From Mercenaria mercenaria (Eukaryota; Mollusca; Bivalvia; Venerida; Veneridae): a DNA stretch of 64,000 nucleotides. Under the pieces are notes generated by a model, which ran no database searches, was not told where the DNA came from, and saw only the letters and a list, made by a program, of their open reading frames with translations. The stretch is from the NCBI RefSeq assembly GCF_021730395.1, contig NC_069373.1:46156501-46220500 (forward strand), written 5' to 3'. The position numbers were made by a program, and so were the translations under genes. Below, piece after piece: positions 1 through 11,300 of the stretch. The stretch's first letter is position 1. Each line of letters opens with the position of its first letter.

Positions 1-45
1 TACCATTTATTACTTGTAGGGGTATTGTCTGAAAATGTACTGACT

Positions 46-153
46 GAATAGCGAACAGTGCAGACCATGATCAGACTGCAGGGATGTGCAGGCTGATCTT
101 GGTCTGCACTGGTCGCAAAGGCAGAATCAATTGCCGCCAGCAGGCTAAAGGTT
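46..153. repeat. Foldback/MITE-like repeat fragment
   Basis: The block begins with GCGAACAGTGCAGACC and ends with TGGTCGCAAAGGCAG, the same layout (GCGAACAG ... TGGTCGCAAAG) as the right half of the palindromic element at 794-1032. I read it as a diverged half-copy of that family. It has no coding potential. The family name is unknown to me. Confidence 0.5.
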
Positions 154-793
154 AATTCTCTGATATTTTATTCATTTAAGAAATAGAAAATAATTATACC
201 CATGCAATAATTTTGTCTAGTCAGCAGGCAAAATTTCCCTTGATAAAATTGACAAACCTAGAGTGTAACATTGCACTTCGTTATGCAAAACAAACATAGT
301 TACACAAAAAATTCATAACATTTTGATATTGAGTCCGGCGGATTCTACCTTTTATTTTTGGTGTTAAATAACACCATTGTCAGCCCAATGCAATTTTTGT
401 CCAGACTGCCCAAAATTAGACAACGTTTATATTAATTTATATCAATAGCATATGGTCACTACGGCACTCTCAATGCGCTCATACCTATTATTAGTAATAA
501 ACATTCATGGTGTACAGAGATTTCGACAGTGGTCTTCTAAAGCGCATAGAATTAAAGACTTGCACATTCTTATCTCACAGAAAATGATGCACTGAAACGC
601 ATAGTTACTGAGATAGTTTGAATGTTTGGTATATTTTGTTGGCATATCTATTTTTATTACACATGAATGTAATATCCCTGTTTCAATAAGATACATTTTT
701 AGCAGAAAAAAAGATGCTCATGATATGTCTTGATGTCTTAACAGTTAATGAAAAGGACCAGTTAAGTTATCAACATCTGCATAATTTAAATAT
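154..793. other. Unassigned intergenic DNA
   Basis: AT-rich sequence. Short open frames here, including one on the minus strand at 505-696, show no domain, signal peptide or splice context. I see nothing that I can support. Confidence 0.5.
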
Positions 794-1032
794 ATGAGCC
801 GCGCCATGAGAAAACCAACATAGTGGGTTTGCGACCAGCATGGATCCAGACCAGACTGCGCATCCGCGCAGTCTGGTCAGGCTCCATGCTGTTCGCTTTT
901 AAAGCCTACTGCAATTAGAGAAACCGTTAGCGAACAGCATGGATCCTGACCAGACTGCGCGGATGCGCAGGCTGGTCTGGATCCATGCTGGTCGCAAAGC
1001 CACTATGTTGGTTTTCCCATGGGACGGCTCAT
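794..1032. mobile_element. Palindromic foldback MITE
   Basis: The element starts ATGAGCCG and ends CGGCTCAT, and the two halves are near-perfect inverted repeats (CCAACATAGTGG on the left, CCACTATGTTGG on the right). Each half also holds an internal inverted GC-rich stem around CAGACTGCGC. The flanks read TAT on both sides, suggesting a short target duplication. It is non-autonomous and non-coding. Foldback MITEs of this kind are abundant in bivalve genomes; the exact family name is not assigned. Confidence 0.75.
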
Positions 1033-2140
1033 ATGTACACTAGTGTCTTTTGACTTTGAACAAATAGTGACAAAAGTTATAAATAAAATAAATGGGTTGC
1101 ATATTTATCAAACTACATCATGTAACGGCTGAAGCTACACGACAAACTTTCTTCAACATGTTTTTTTCTTTTAAAACAGGAGTGTTTGATACTTTATGAT
1201 TAAATACAATAATTTCTGCTGTCAAGTTTGAACAACTAGTATAATACAAGTTCCCCAGACGAAGTTGATTTTTATCGAACCGACATATTTATTGGTCTGT
1301 AACCTATATATCTTTACAGTCTTGCAGTTTCAGTTTTACACAGCGTATCCCAACTCTCTGCAGAAACAGCTTTGTTACTCTGGTCACGGATCCGTAACGG
1401 CACTCGGCAGTGTCCATGTGATTATACATTCTCGTGATTAAACTGAGCTTATCGCGCATATGATTTTCGATAAAAATAAAAGAATGCCGAAATCGCAGAT
1501 GAAGAATATATAATTTTCCGATAGTCATTTGGGGTTCAATTCTGAGTTACTGCACACAACATACTGACGGCGCAAGACGTCGCAAACGTTTCAACATACG
1601 TTTTAGTAATTAGTTATACCTGTTTATTACTTCCATGAGTAAAATGCTTGTGTGGAAGGAAGTATACCTGTAAAGAAATAGTTACACTATACTTGATGGA
1701 CTGGCTGCCGTCCCTATGTTTGTTCTGTCATATTTCTCATAAATAAGCGTTCTTCATTAGCAGTAGAAGTAACTCCAGCAGGTTGTTTCTTAGACTCTTC
1801 CACGCGTTTATATATCTGTATTCGCTAAGACAGATCAGTGTAACAGACTATAGTTGTTTTTATGATGGCATTTTTATTCCCCCTGGCCCCGAACATCGGT
1901 TTAGCCATCAGATAAAAATGGCATAAAATTTACTAATAAAATATTTGCAGTATTTTTATAGAAAATAACCATGCAGCCAGGGCGCCAGGCTATATATTCG
2001 AATGTAAATCTTTGCTAATGTAAACTATTGTTCAAAAATTCAGTCGTGATTATTTTCAAATTTCCACCTGTAGTTTTTATATCACAACGTTAAAGTTGTA
2101 GATTTCATTTTACATCTTAGTGCTTCTGTTTTATGTCTAG
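1033..2140. other. Region upstream of the dermatopontin-like coding exons
   Basis: It should contain the promoter and the exon carrying the initiator Met of the downstream gene, because 2138-2140 is an in-frame TAG that doubles as the splice acceptor for the exon at 2141. I could not identify that exon with confidence. No clear TATA box or other control site is visible. Confidence 0.4.
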
Positions 2141-2375
2141 GCTATTCGTTTGGTACTCTTGTTGGCAGTGGTGCTGTTTCAAACATTGGGAACAGACGGA
2201 AACTATATAAATGATATGGACGGACGGTTACACTTTAATTGTCCAATGGCAAACCAGTCCATATCGCAGATTCAAAGCTATCATGTCAACCGTTACGAAG
2301 ATAGAAGATTCAGAATGAATTGCAGAACTCTCCCAGGAAATGTTCAATATTTCTCAACAAAATGCTATAACACAG
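2141..2375 (+). CDS. Dermatopontin-like gene, signal peptide and first repeat exon
   Basis: The acceptor TTTTATGTCTAG precedes the exon and the donor is CACAG|GTAGAA. The frame is open from the first base and reads AIRLVLLLAVVLF, then NYINDMDG and YEDRRFRMNC. It ends in phase 1. The NQS tripeptide is a possible N-glycosylation site. An in-frame stop lies directly upstream, so the first Met is on another exon. Confidence 0.88.
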
Positions 2376-5300
2376 GTAGAATACGCTATTTTGTAAATCA
2401 TTTGTACATGTATGTAATAACGGTTTTGACTGACAATAATTAACAGATTAAATAAATGCTTTACAACCTTTTGTTTGTAACACATCATTTTAATCTATAT
2501 ATAAACTGACTACCTTATAAAAAAATATCCTTTGGGAGCTAAAATTAAGGCAAATAAAACAGGTTTAAAGTGTAGAAAATCAGTAAAATTAAAAGCAATA
2601 TTAGAGAGTGTGTGTCAGTATAACTCTCAAAAGAAAATGATGTCATTAGAAAATCACATAACCTCATATAAATCTGTCTAGGTTACCTGAATGAAATGGA
2701 CAAAGTTCTTGATTTTAACTGCGGAAGGAATGGATACATTAATGGAGTACAAAGTTATCACAGCGACCACTATGAAGACAGAAGATGGAAAGTTAGGTGT
2801 TGTGAAGTACCAGGTAAAAGAATTACTCTGTAGTAAATATGGAACAGTATTAAGGCAAAAATTGCATATTGCTTTGTCACAATGCAAGGCACTATCGGAC
2901 AAACTGACATCAACATTTTGACAACTGAAAATACATTTTGCATTCTTACATGCCCATGTCGCTATATGATGTTCATATGGTTACATCATTCCTTGTTCAT
3001 TTGTCTACAATGTACATACTGGTACTTGTATTGCTACATCGGACCTTCTTCATTAGTCTAGGATTTATCTTGCTTTCAGTCATGCTGCAATGCGAGATGC
3101 TACATTCGTTGTATTGCCTTGTGGTAAAATGTTGTATATTTACTGATTATATGAATAAAAGTGGTTCCTGGACGGGGTAAATGTGATCACTCGCATGAAC
3201 GATTGACAGGTTTAAGACGTGCGAGCACACACACTCTCCCTTGTCACTAAGCAGAATGCAGCATAGTACTAAGCATAATGAGGTTACTTAAGAAATAATA
3301 TATCTCATCGGTGATTTGTCGCTGAATAAATCACTGTTTGGAGTTCAGATGCGAAGGAATTATATCACGAGGGCGTAGCCCGAGTGATATAATGCTACGC
3401 ATCTGAACGACAAACAGTGATTTATCCAAGAGCAAATCACTAAATGAGATATATTATTTCGATTCTAACACGTTATCAAGGACTTTAAAGTACACCTTGT
3501 CGGCATGCATTAAATATTTGCCCGTTTTCAATCGGGTTCTTTTCCAGCGCGCCGTTACGCCGCTTGACGCTATGACGTAATAGTTGTGACGTCAGAACAG
3601 TGAATTGTTGTTTAATAATTCACTGTTTCCAACCTTCTTTGTTTAATAGGAAAATGAATCGGATCGTGTTAGAATAAAATGTATATCTCTCATTATGATG
3701 CCAGGGTTTATCTTCGTGCTCGGAAGCTTCCGCTAAACCACGGAAAAAATAAACTGCATATCGTGGCTACGTGTCCGGTAACCGGACCTAAACCTGTCTG
3801 GTTTGTCGAGGCGTCCAGTAATAAAGTCAGAAAAGTCCGGTGTATCATCAAGCCTGTACGCATGTTATTTTATTGCATAAGTATTATGAGATACTGTTCA
3901 TCTCTAAGTTATTAGATCGATCAACTTTTTTTCACTGGCGTGCTTGAAAGCCGCCCTTTAAATTGTTAATCATGTTATATATGTCTGTATTTCAACATTT
4001 ATACACAACCTCGCAAACTATTAATCGCGAGTTCGAACTCACCTGTCGATACATATTTTTGTTTGTTTCCGGTTTCTTTTTAGTTTTAAAACATGATGGA
4101 AAGCGAAAATAAGGATGAAACATCTGGTTATGAACAATTGAAGGTTTGTGCGTGTTTATCGCATCTAAAAAGAGCCAAGATTTTGTTATTAGATCACATT
4201 ATAAGGTATACGTAAACATTAATTTAGTGTGTATAAATTATGATTAATATTAAAAAGGAAACCGTCGTTAAAAATGTACATGTATAGTGTATTGTCTCGA
4301 ACCGTGGATTTTCGAAAATGATGGGTCTTGACTGATGATAAATGGGCTATACATGGAATATTACTCATTTAATGGGAATGCTTGTTTCTTGCATACCAGA
4401 CGGGGATTTCCGGTATTTTTACCGGTGCTGGAAAAATCCATCTTACACCCCGGGGTGTAAGATGACTCTCGTGCTGTAAATGACGTATTACGAGCTACAT
4501 ATATGTAGAAGATTTATGTAGTAATTTATATTTTCTTTTAAAAATGGAATAAAAATTCAATACCTTGACAGTTCCTATTGGTTCCTGATAGTATATTTCT
4601 CGATTCAAATCACGTTATTTTATCAAAAATTCATAACGTTACACTGCAACTGATAAAACAAAACCGGAACTAAACATTGTTATTTGTTTTGAAACGTCAT
4701 GACGTATTTCCTGTTTACGGACGTTGGTTTCCCGCGCTTTGTTTGAATACACTGCTATAAGAAATAGTTCTAAAAAGAAAGCCGCTCGATTGATTTCGTT
4801 TTTATTATTATTTCTTGAAATCGGTATGCAAGAAAAAGATTCTATCACTGGTTATAGGTGCAGATGGAAATATCCGGCTCTCGGGTAACTGTTTAGGCGG
4901 TAACTCGGCAGGGAGCCTCGTTACCGCCTAAACAGTTACCCTCGAGACCGGATATTACCATCTGCACCTACAACCAGTGAAATAATCTTATAGTCTACAT
5001 ACATTTCTCTCTATACATAAATCACTTGCCTCTTAATAACGTTGTGAGCTCGATACCCGCTAGGATCGTTATATGAGGTACCCGTCCAGATTACTTACGG
5101 TTGGTAAGCGACCGCCCGTGCTCGAGATATTGCCTTCCTGGCGGGGCACCTGCAGTGCGGTATTCTGCCACCACTAGAAAGAAGTTGTCACATGATATTA
5201 AAATAAAAGTTAAGTGATTTCAAAGGGCGTGGGAGGGAGTAATAATTTGAAAACTATTCAAGCTGGGGTTGCAGTTCTTGAACTCTGTAAATTCCTCTTT

Positions 5301-8300
5301 TCACTAATTATCTTTGTGTAAGGAGTCTTGTTATTATTTATTCGACAGATGAAAAATTATGTAAAAGTACACGACGGGATATGATTCAAGAGTGTTATGG
5401 TTTTAGCACAGGGAGTCCTGACCTACATTATATTATTTTTTTTCACATTTCCTTCTGTTGTTGAAAAATTACTAGAAAGTCCAAACTCGAGTACAATAAG
5501 GGAGATAATTCAAAAATAATTACAGATTAGTTCTTACGCTATGTACTTCCTCACTTACTTTTTGAATACCCTTCAGATGTCGCAATTATTAAACGGAAAA
5601 TAAAGTACAAAATTGGAAACCATTCACACATTATTTAAGAAAGAGTTCTGGTTCTCGTCGTCAGTACTTTCTCTCATTACATGTACTTTCTTTGAAGTCC
5701 CTACATTTGTTGCAAATTAATCGTCCGGACAAAACAGCAAAAATATGAAGTTTCTAAAACGGAGTTATGGTTTTTGTGGTTAGCATTACCTTACGGGCTG
5801 GATTTCTATATCTCCTTCCCGCTTTTCATTGGAGGTAATAAAAATGTCAACTAGCAATGGCTGCGTAGCTCTGCGGACACGTTTTGGAACCTACAAACAA
5901 CACGGTTGCAAGTCTGTATGCATCCTTGAAAGTGTCAACACAAAATATCTTGAAAGACATCGGGAAGGCGCTATTGCACAAAGCTTCATTCACTTGATGA
6001 TGTTTCCATTTTTGTATCTGGGAAGTTAAAGTACACATTTAAGATCAAAGAATCTGGTGTTTAAAATTGTCTTTTCATTTATTCATAAGATAAAGAAAAA
6101 TATGCAAAGTTTGTTTTCGATTACTTAGTACTGCCTGATTCTAGATTTGAGCATGTAACAAAAAAGTAAAGGAAATACCAGGAAGTTGCAGTCATCTTTA
6201 TATTCATAACTGTTCATTCTGTTAAACAGATAGTGAACAAATAAAAGGGAAAAAATCTCTTTAAAAATGACAGAACATATAAATACACAGGATGATATAA
6301 TTGAATAACTTCTTAAAATCTATCTTTTATTTACAGACTGTTAAAGATACGCATGCTGATTTAAGCAACATTTGAGGACCTTTTTCGCGTATCACTTACT
6401 TTGTCCGAGATAAAAAGGTCCATCACGTAGAGTAAGATCCCGACAGAAATGTGTGTTTAATTGTCTTTTATAAAATTTTGTAATTATGTCAATTTAATAT
6501 GATGATTCAATATAATTTAACGTTGTTTTAATTTCATTTGTTTTTCGTAGCTTTTTGTGTTGTTTCTTGTATTCCTCAACATCTTTAGATTTGGATAACC
6601 TCCAATTCCGTGGCCGTCTATGTTATTTATTTTATACCCGTCCTTGGGGAATCCTTAGTTCTATAAACATAATCAGATAACCGGTTAAATATAAATGTAT
6701 AAAATACACCTATTTTATTCAGAAAACGTACCTGGGCTACGCCATTTCCCGGTACGTGATACATTCCCACCCAGGTAGGCAAGAATAACTAAGTTGTGTA
6801 AATTATGGTGGCTGATTTGTGCCATTTCGTTATCTTGTTCTGTCAAAACATATTCGTCACAATTTTTCTGAAGAAGAAAATAACAGAAAGGGGGGTTAAA
6901 CAGTTCTAGAAGATTTTTTTTGTTGGGTTTAAGTCGCACGACACGTATAGGTCATATGGGACTTTCCAGCTTTGTGTGGAGGAAGATTCAGGTGCCTCGT
7001 GCATATTCACACGAGCGGGTACCCGGGTAGAACCACCGACCTTCCGTAAGCCAGCTGGATGGCTTCCCCACATGAAGAATTCAACGCCCCGAGTGAGGTT
7101 CGAACCCACATCGATGAAGGGCAAGTGATTTGAAGTCAGCGAGCTTAACCACAAGATAGACAGACATATATATATCACATAAAAAACAAATCCAAGTCCG
7201 TCAACTGAAAACAGAAAGTTTAACATAAAATGGACAACACCAAGTTTGACAAAACTAGCACGTATTCACACTTTAAAAAAAAGGACAAACTAAAAGTTTC
7301 CCTCACATTGGCCTTCACTCCAGAATAAATAACCGGGCATGGAAGTCTCGATTATATGCACATATCCACTTCATGCTGATGATGTAAAATCAAGTCTCAT
7401 TGCAATTAGATGAAAACTATTTGAGAAATAAATAGAATAAATGGGACATAGTTATATGTGAACTTACGATGTCGAAATGATTCAGGGGCCTCCGTGGCCG
7501 AGTGGTTAAGGTCGCTGACTTCAAATCACTTGCCCCTCATCGATGTGGGTTCGAACCTCACTCGGGGCGTTGAATTCTTCATGAGAGGAAGCCATCCAGC
7601 TGGCTTACGGAAGGTCGGTGGTTCTACCCAGGTGCCCGCTCGTGATGAAATAATGCACGGAGGGGCACCTGGGGTCTTCCTCCACCATCAAAGCTGGAAG
7701 TCGCCATATGACCTATCATGTGTCGGTGCGACGTTAAATCCAACCCAAAAAAAAAAAAAAAAAAAAAAAAAAATGATTCCTCTATATCTAATATAAATGT
7801 GTCCGTATCACAAAGCTATGAAGTTTGATTACGTTCTCCGTGATGATTTGACATGAAACAATGCGTATAAAGTTTAACCTCTTTCTCTAATTCAGTTCAT
7901 GTTAGGAATGGAGAACATTATATGTACCGGTACAGAACCCAGAAACACTGAATAAATTACAGGCCTCCATCCTCTATTTCATTTTTTCGAAAGTTAGAAA
8001 ATGCATACGGGCTCTTCTACTTCGGTTCATGTTAAGGAGCGGAGAACATTAAGAACCGGTACAGGACCAAGAAACAGTGGTTTAAGTTACTTTTTTTTTT
8101 TAATTTTTTCGAAAGATAGTAAATGCTTTCATTAAAAAAAAAACATTTTCACAGTGACGCCATTCGTATCTCTGAAGATTTTGTTTCACCAAAACACACT
8201 TTAGTGAATAAAATATATATACTTTTTATTAGAAACTTGTGGCGCTAGAACTGAATTGTGATAAAAAGTAGAAGGACTTCAGCTGTACATTTTTTTCATT

Positions 8301-11300
8301 ACCAATAAAATGTTTTAAACAAACCTGGTCTGTTCTCCGTGGCGATTATGTCTGAAATCATTCGTCCTTCACCTCTGATTCATGTGGGGAAGTTGACAGC
8401 TGCTTGCGGAGAACAGGTTTGTACTGGTACAGATTCCGGGAACACCGGTTACCCTTACATAACTGAAACAATGATGAGAAACGGCGTTAAACCCAAAAAC
8501 AAACAAATATACAACAGGGACGAACAAACAAACCAATGAACATGTGTGGGGCACCGTCTTGGAAGTGTGAGTGACAAAATACCTCTGGGGAGCTTAAACC
8601 GATTTATTATACATGTAATGAAAGTTATTGCCTTTCGATAATTTCGAGATATATGTTATCTAAATATAAGTCCAACTATATGTGTGTTTTTGTTAGAGCT
8701 AAGTAATTACATTTAATGTTATGCTAGTTTGTAACTGTATTTGTAAGTGTTGTATTAATTACTGACATTTTGTATTATTGTACATATACTTGTATATAAT
8801 TATGTTGTACTCTCCATTATTGGGGGAATAAAAGATATCTATCTATCTATCTAGCTAGTTGAATCCCTTAATGGTATCTAAAATATCCCTTATTTGTTAC
8901 AGGAATGTTTCTTGTCAACTGCTCTACAACCTCGTGGACGAATGACTGGGATGGGTATCAAAGCTTTACCTTACCAACTGGTCAAGTTCTTAGCGGCGCT
9001 TATTCCTATCACAAGGACTATTATGAGTAAGAAATGGGCCAGTTTCAGAATTAAACAATACCATCGGTCGATGTCAGATGCTGGCTCTATCAAATCTATT
9101 TTGAGATTGATCCTTCTTTTCTTCTAAAATACGTTTAAAATCAAAGTTTTGAGATGAACATGAATTTGGGCATTTTCTTTTTCACTAATTTACGAGCAAA
9201 CGTATATGTTTTCATTGTGTAGCATATTATGCAGTGTTTCTGACTAAATTCGTGATTAATACTTAACAATGCTCATTATCTTTACTCCTTTGTGTAGCAA
9301 AATCTCCAGTGTTTCCTGCTAAATTACAAATTAATACTTTAGAACATTCCTTATCCTTATTTTAACTTGTAGCATATTTCCATTAATACTTTAAAATGAT
9401 CCCTATCCTTACTTTATCGTGTAGCATATTATGCAGTGTTTCCGGCTATATTACTGAACGTTTCTTATCCTTACTTTATCGTGTAGCATATTTTCCAGTG
9501 TTTCCGGCTACCGGTATATTACTGAACGTTTCTTATCCTTACTTTATCGTGTAGCATATTATCCAGTGTTTCCATTAATACTTTAATATGATCCTTATCC
9601 TTACTTTATCGCGTAGCATATTATCCAATGTTTTCGGCTAAATTACTGAACGTTCCTTATCCTTATTTTATCGCGTAGCATATTATCCAGTGTTTCCATT
9701 AATACTTTAATATGATCCTTATCCTTACTTTATCGCGTAGCATATTATCCAGTGTTTCCGGCTTAATTACTGATAAGTTCCTTACCCTTGTTTTGTTAAA
9801 ATAAATGCGTCTACAGCTCTATTGATATTAAATTTTGCATATTAAATTACACACTTTGGACAATTTCGTTTCATTTTTAACATGTAAAATTTTTAGATAC
9901 GTTTTTGATGTTTATATGTGTTACGTGTAATAATAATAGTACCATTCATATGTAATTTTGAGTTACTGCTATGTGAATTATTGACCATTGGATATGTTCC
10001 CAAATTTTGATACAATTTAAAGTACTTATTTTCAACTTTGTGCACGTTTCAAGCACGAGACTTATTACTTATTGTATTTTTATAGATCTGTTAGCACTAT
10101 TAATTTTGCTGTTGAGATAAAAGGCTACTTTTTAATAATTATTATATACCTATATAAATTCTGTAAAAATTCGGCTTGTATTTCACAAGTAAATATGGAC
10201 AGGCAGAAAATAATTCCGTATTGTACCTTTTGTATTGTATGTTGCCGGACTACTTTCATCAATATGCATGTCCTGACGCAGTTCTATAAATAGCACATAT
10301 AAAAACTTCACTAAGTTCCATTTTAGCATCGATAAACACCGAAAATTTCGTTCTATAACAAAACAACAAACAAAAAGGAGGAGGTATATAATAAAAGGGT
10401 CATTATAACAGTAGCTAGGTCTGGGGTTTTGTATTCGGTTCTCGTGGATTTTGCAAGCTCGGATTACAGTCGGCGCTTGCGCGTCTCGTGAGATCTGATC
10501 TGGCAAAAATCCATTCGAGCCGAATACAGCATCCCAGATCGAGCTACTATTATAATAACCCTATTATATTTTTACTTACCTTTTAGCACGAATGTTACAA
10601 GGGCTGTGTCTATACCCCGGCTTCGGCGTCATGTCAAGACACTTTGTTGACGATTCTCAGCAAGCTGATATCTCAATTATTACTCACCAGAAACTGAATA
10701 AAATTTCACACATGGCTTTTCCGTGATAAACCTGGGTGTCATAGGTTCCATAGCTCTTGCTATCACTGTGGTTAAGTTATAATGACACATTTTGTACTTA
10801 GCCATTTTTTAAAACAAGATTTTGTTTTCGATTGTCAGCGAGTTAGTGTACATCACGTCTGAATGAGACTTCACACGTTCCTTTGCTATGATACTACCAA
10901 ATGGATGACGTTGGCTACATAACTATTGCTGTCATTTTTATGAAGCTTCTCATTAACTACATTACATAATTCAATGCTACTTTACAAATGTATTTGCCAT
11001 TATGAACTCAATTCAGTAACAGCTTATGACATTTTAATGAAAATAGCTCGCTTTTTGTACTGTAACATTTTTATGCAAATTCTTTAATATATGTTTTATT
11101 CCTTTTTGTAAAGAAAAAGGGGGAAGATAGACATAGTGTTCATACATCTGTGTGACCGCCAAACTGTCTGCTCCCCACCTTCACATTCCCCACCCACACT
11201 ATAAGCAAGAACTGGTTTTTACTTTTACTTTTTGCGATTCCCGTCATCCCTGGGCACATTACTCCTTTATCCCTGACTATTGCTTTTATGTTTTGCTATT

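Noticed and set aside
2938-3180. Hydrophobic 80-codon frame after the second dermatopontin exon
   Set aside because: Lies in an intron with confirmed donor and acceptor around it; hydrophobicity is explained by T-rich DNA.
3679-3915. Open frame containing CPVTGPKPVWFVEAS
   Set aside because: Looks somewhat protein-like and may be a repeat relic, but I recognise no family and find no neighbouring exon.
5829-6038. Overlapping plus- and minus-strand open frames
   Set aside because: Short, no recognisable domain, no consistent splice context; cannot be supported as a gene.
7484-7570. tRNA gene at the SINE head
   Set aside because: A and B boxes are present, but the sequence continues into a SINE body with poly(A) and TSD, and no acceptor stem closes.
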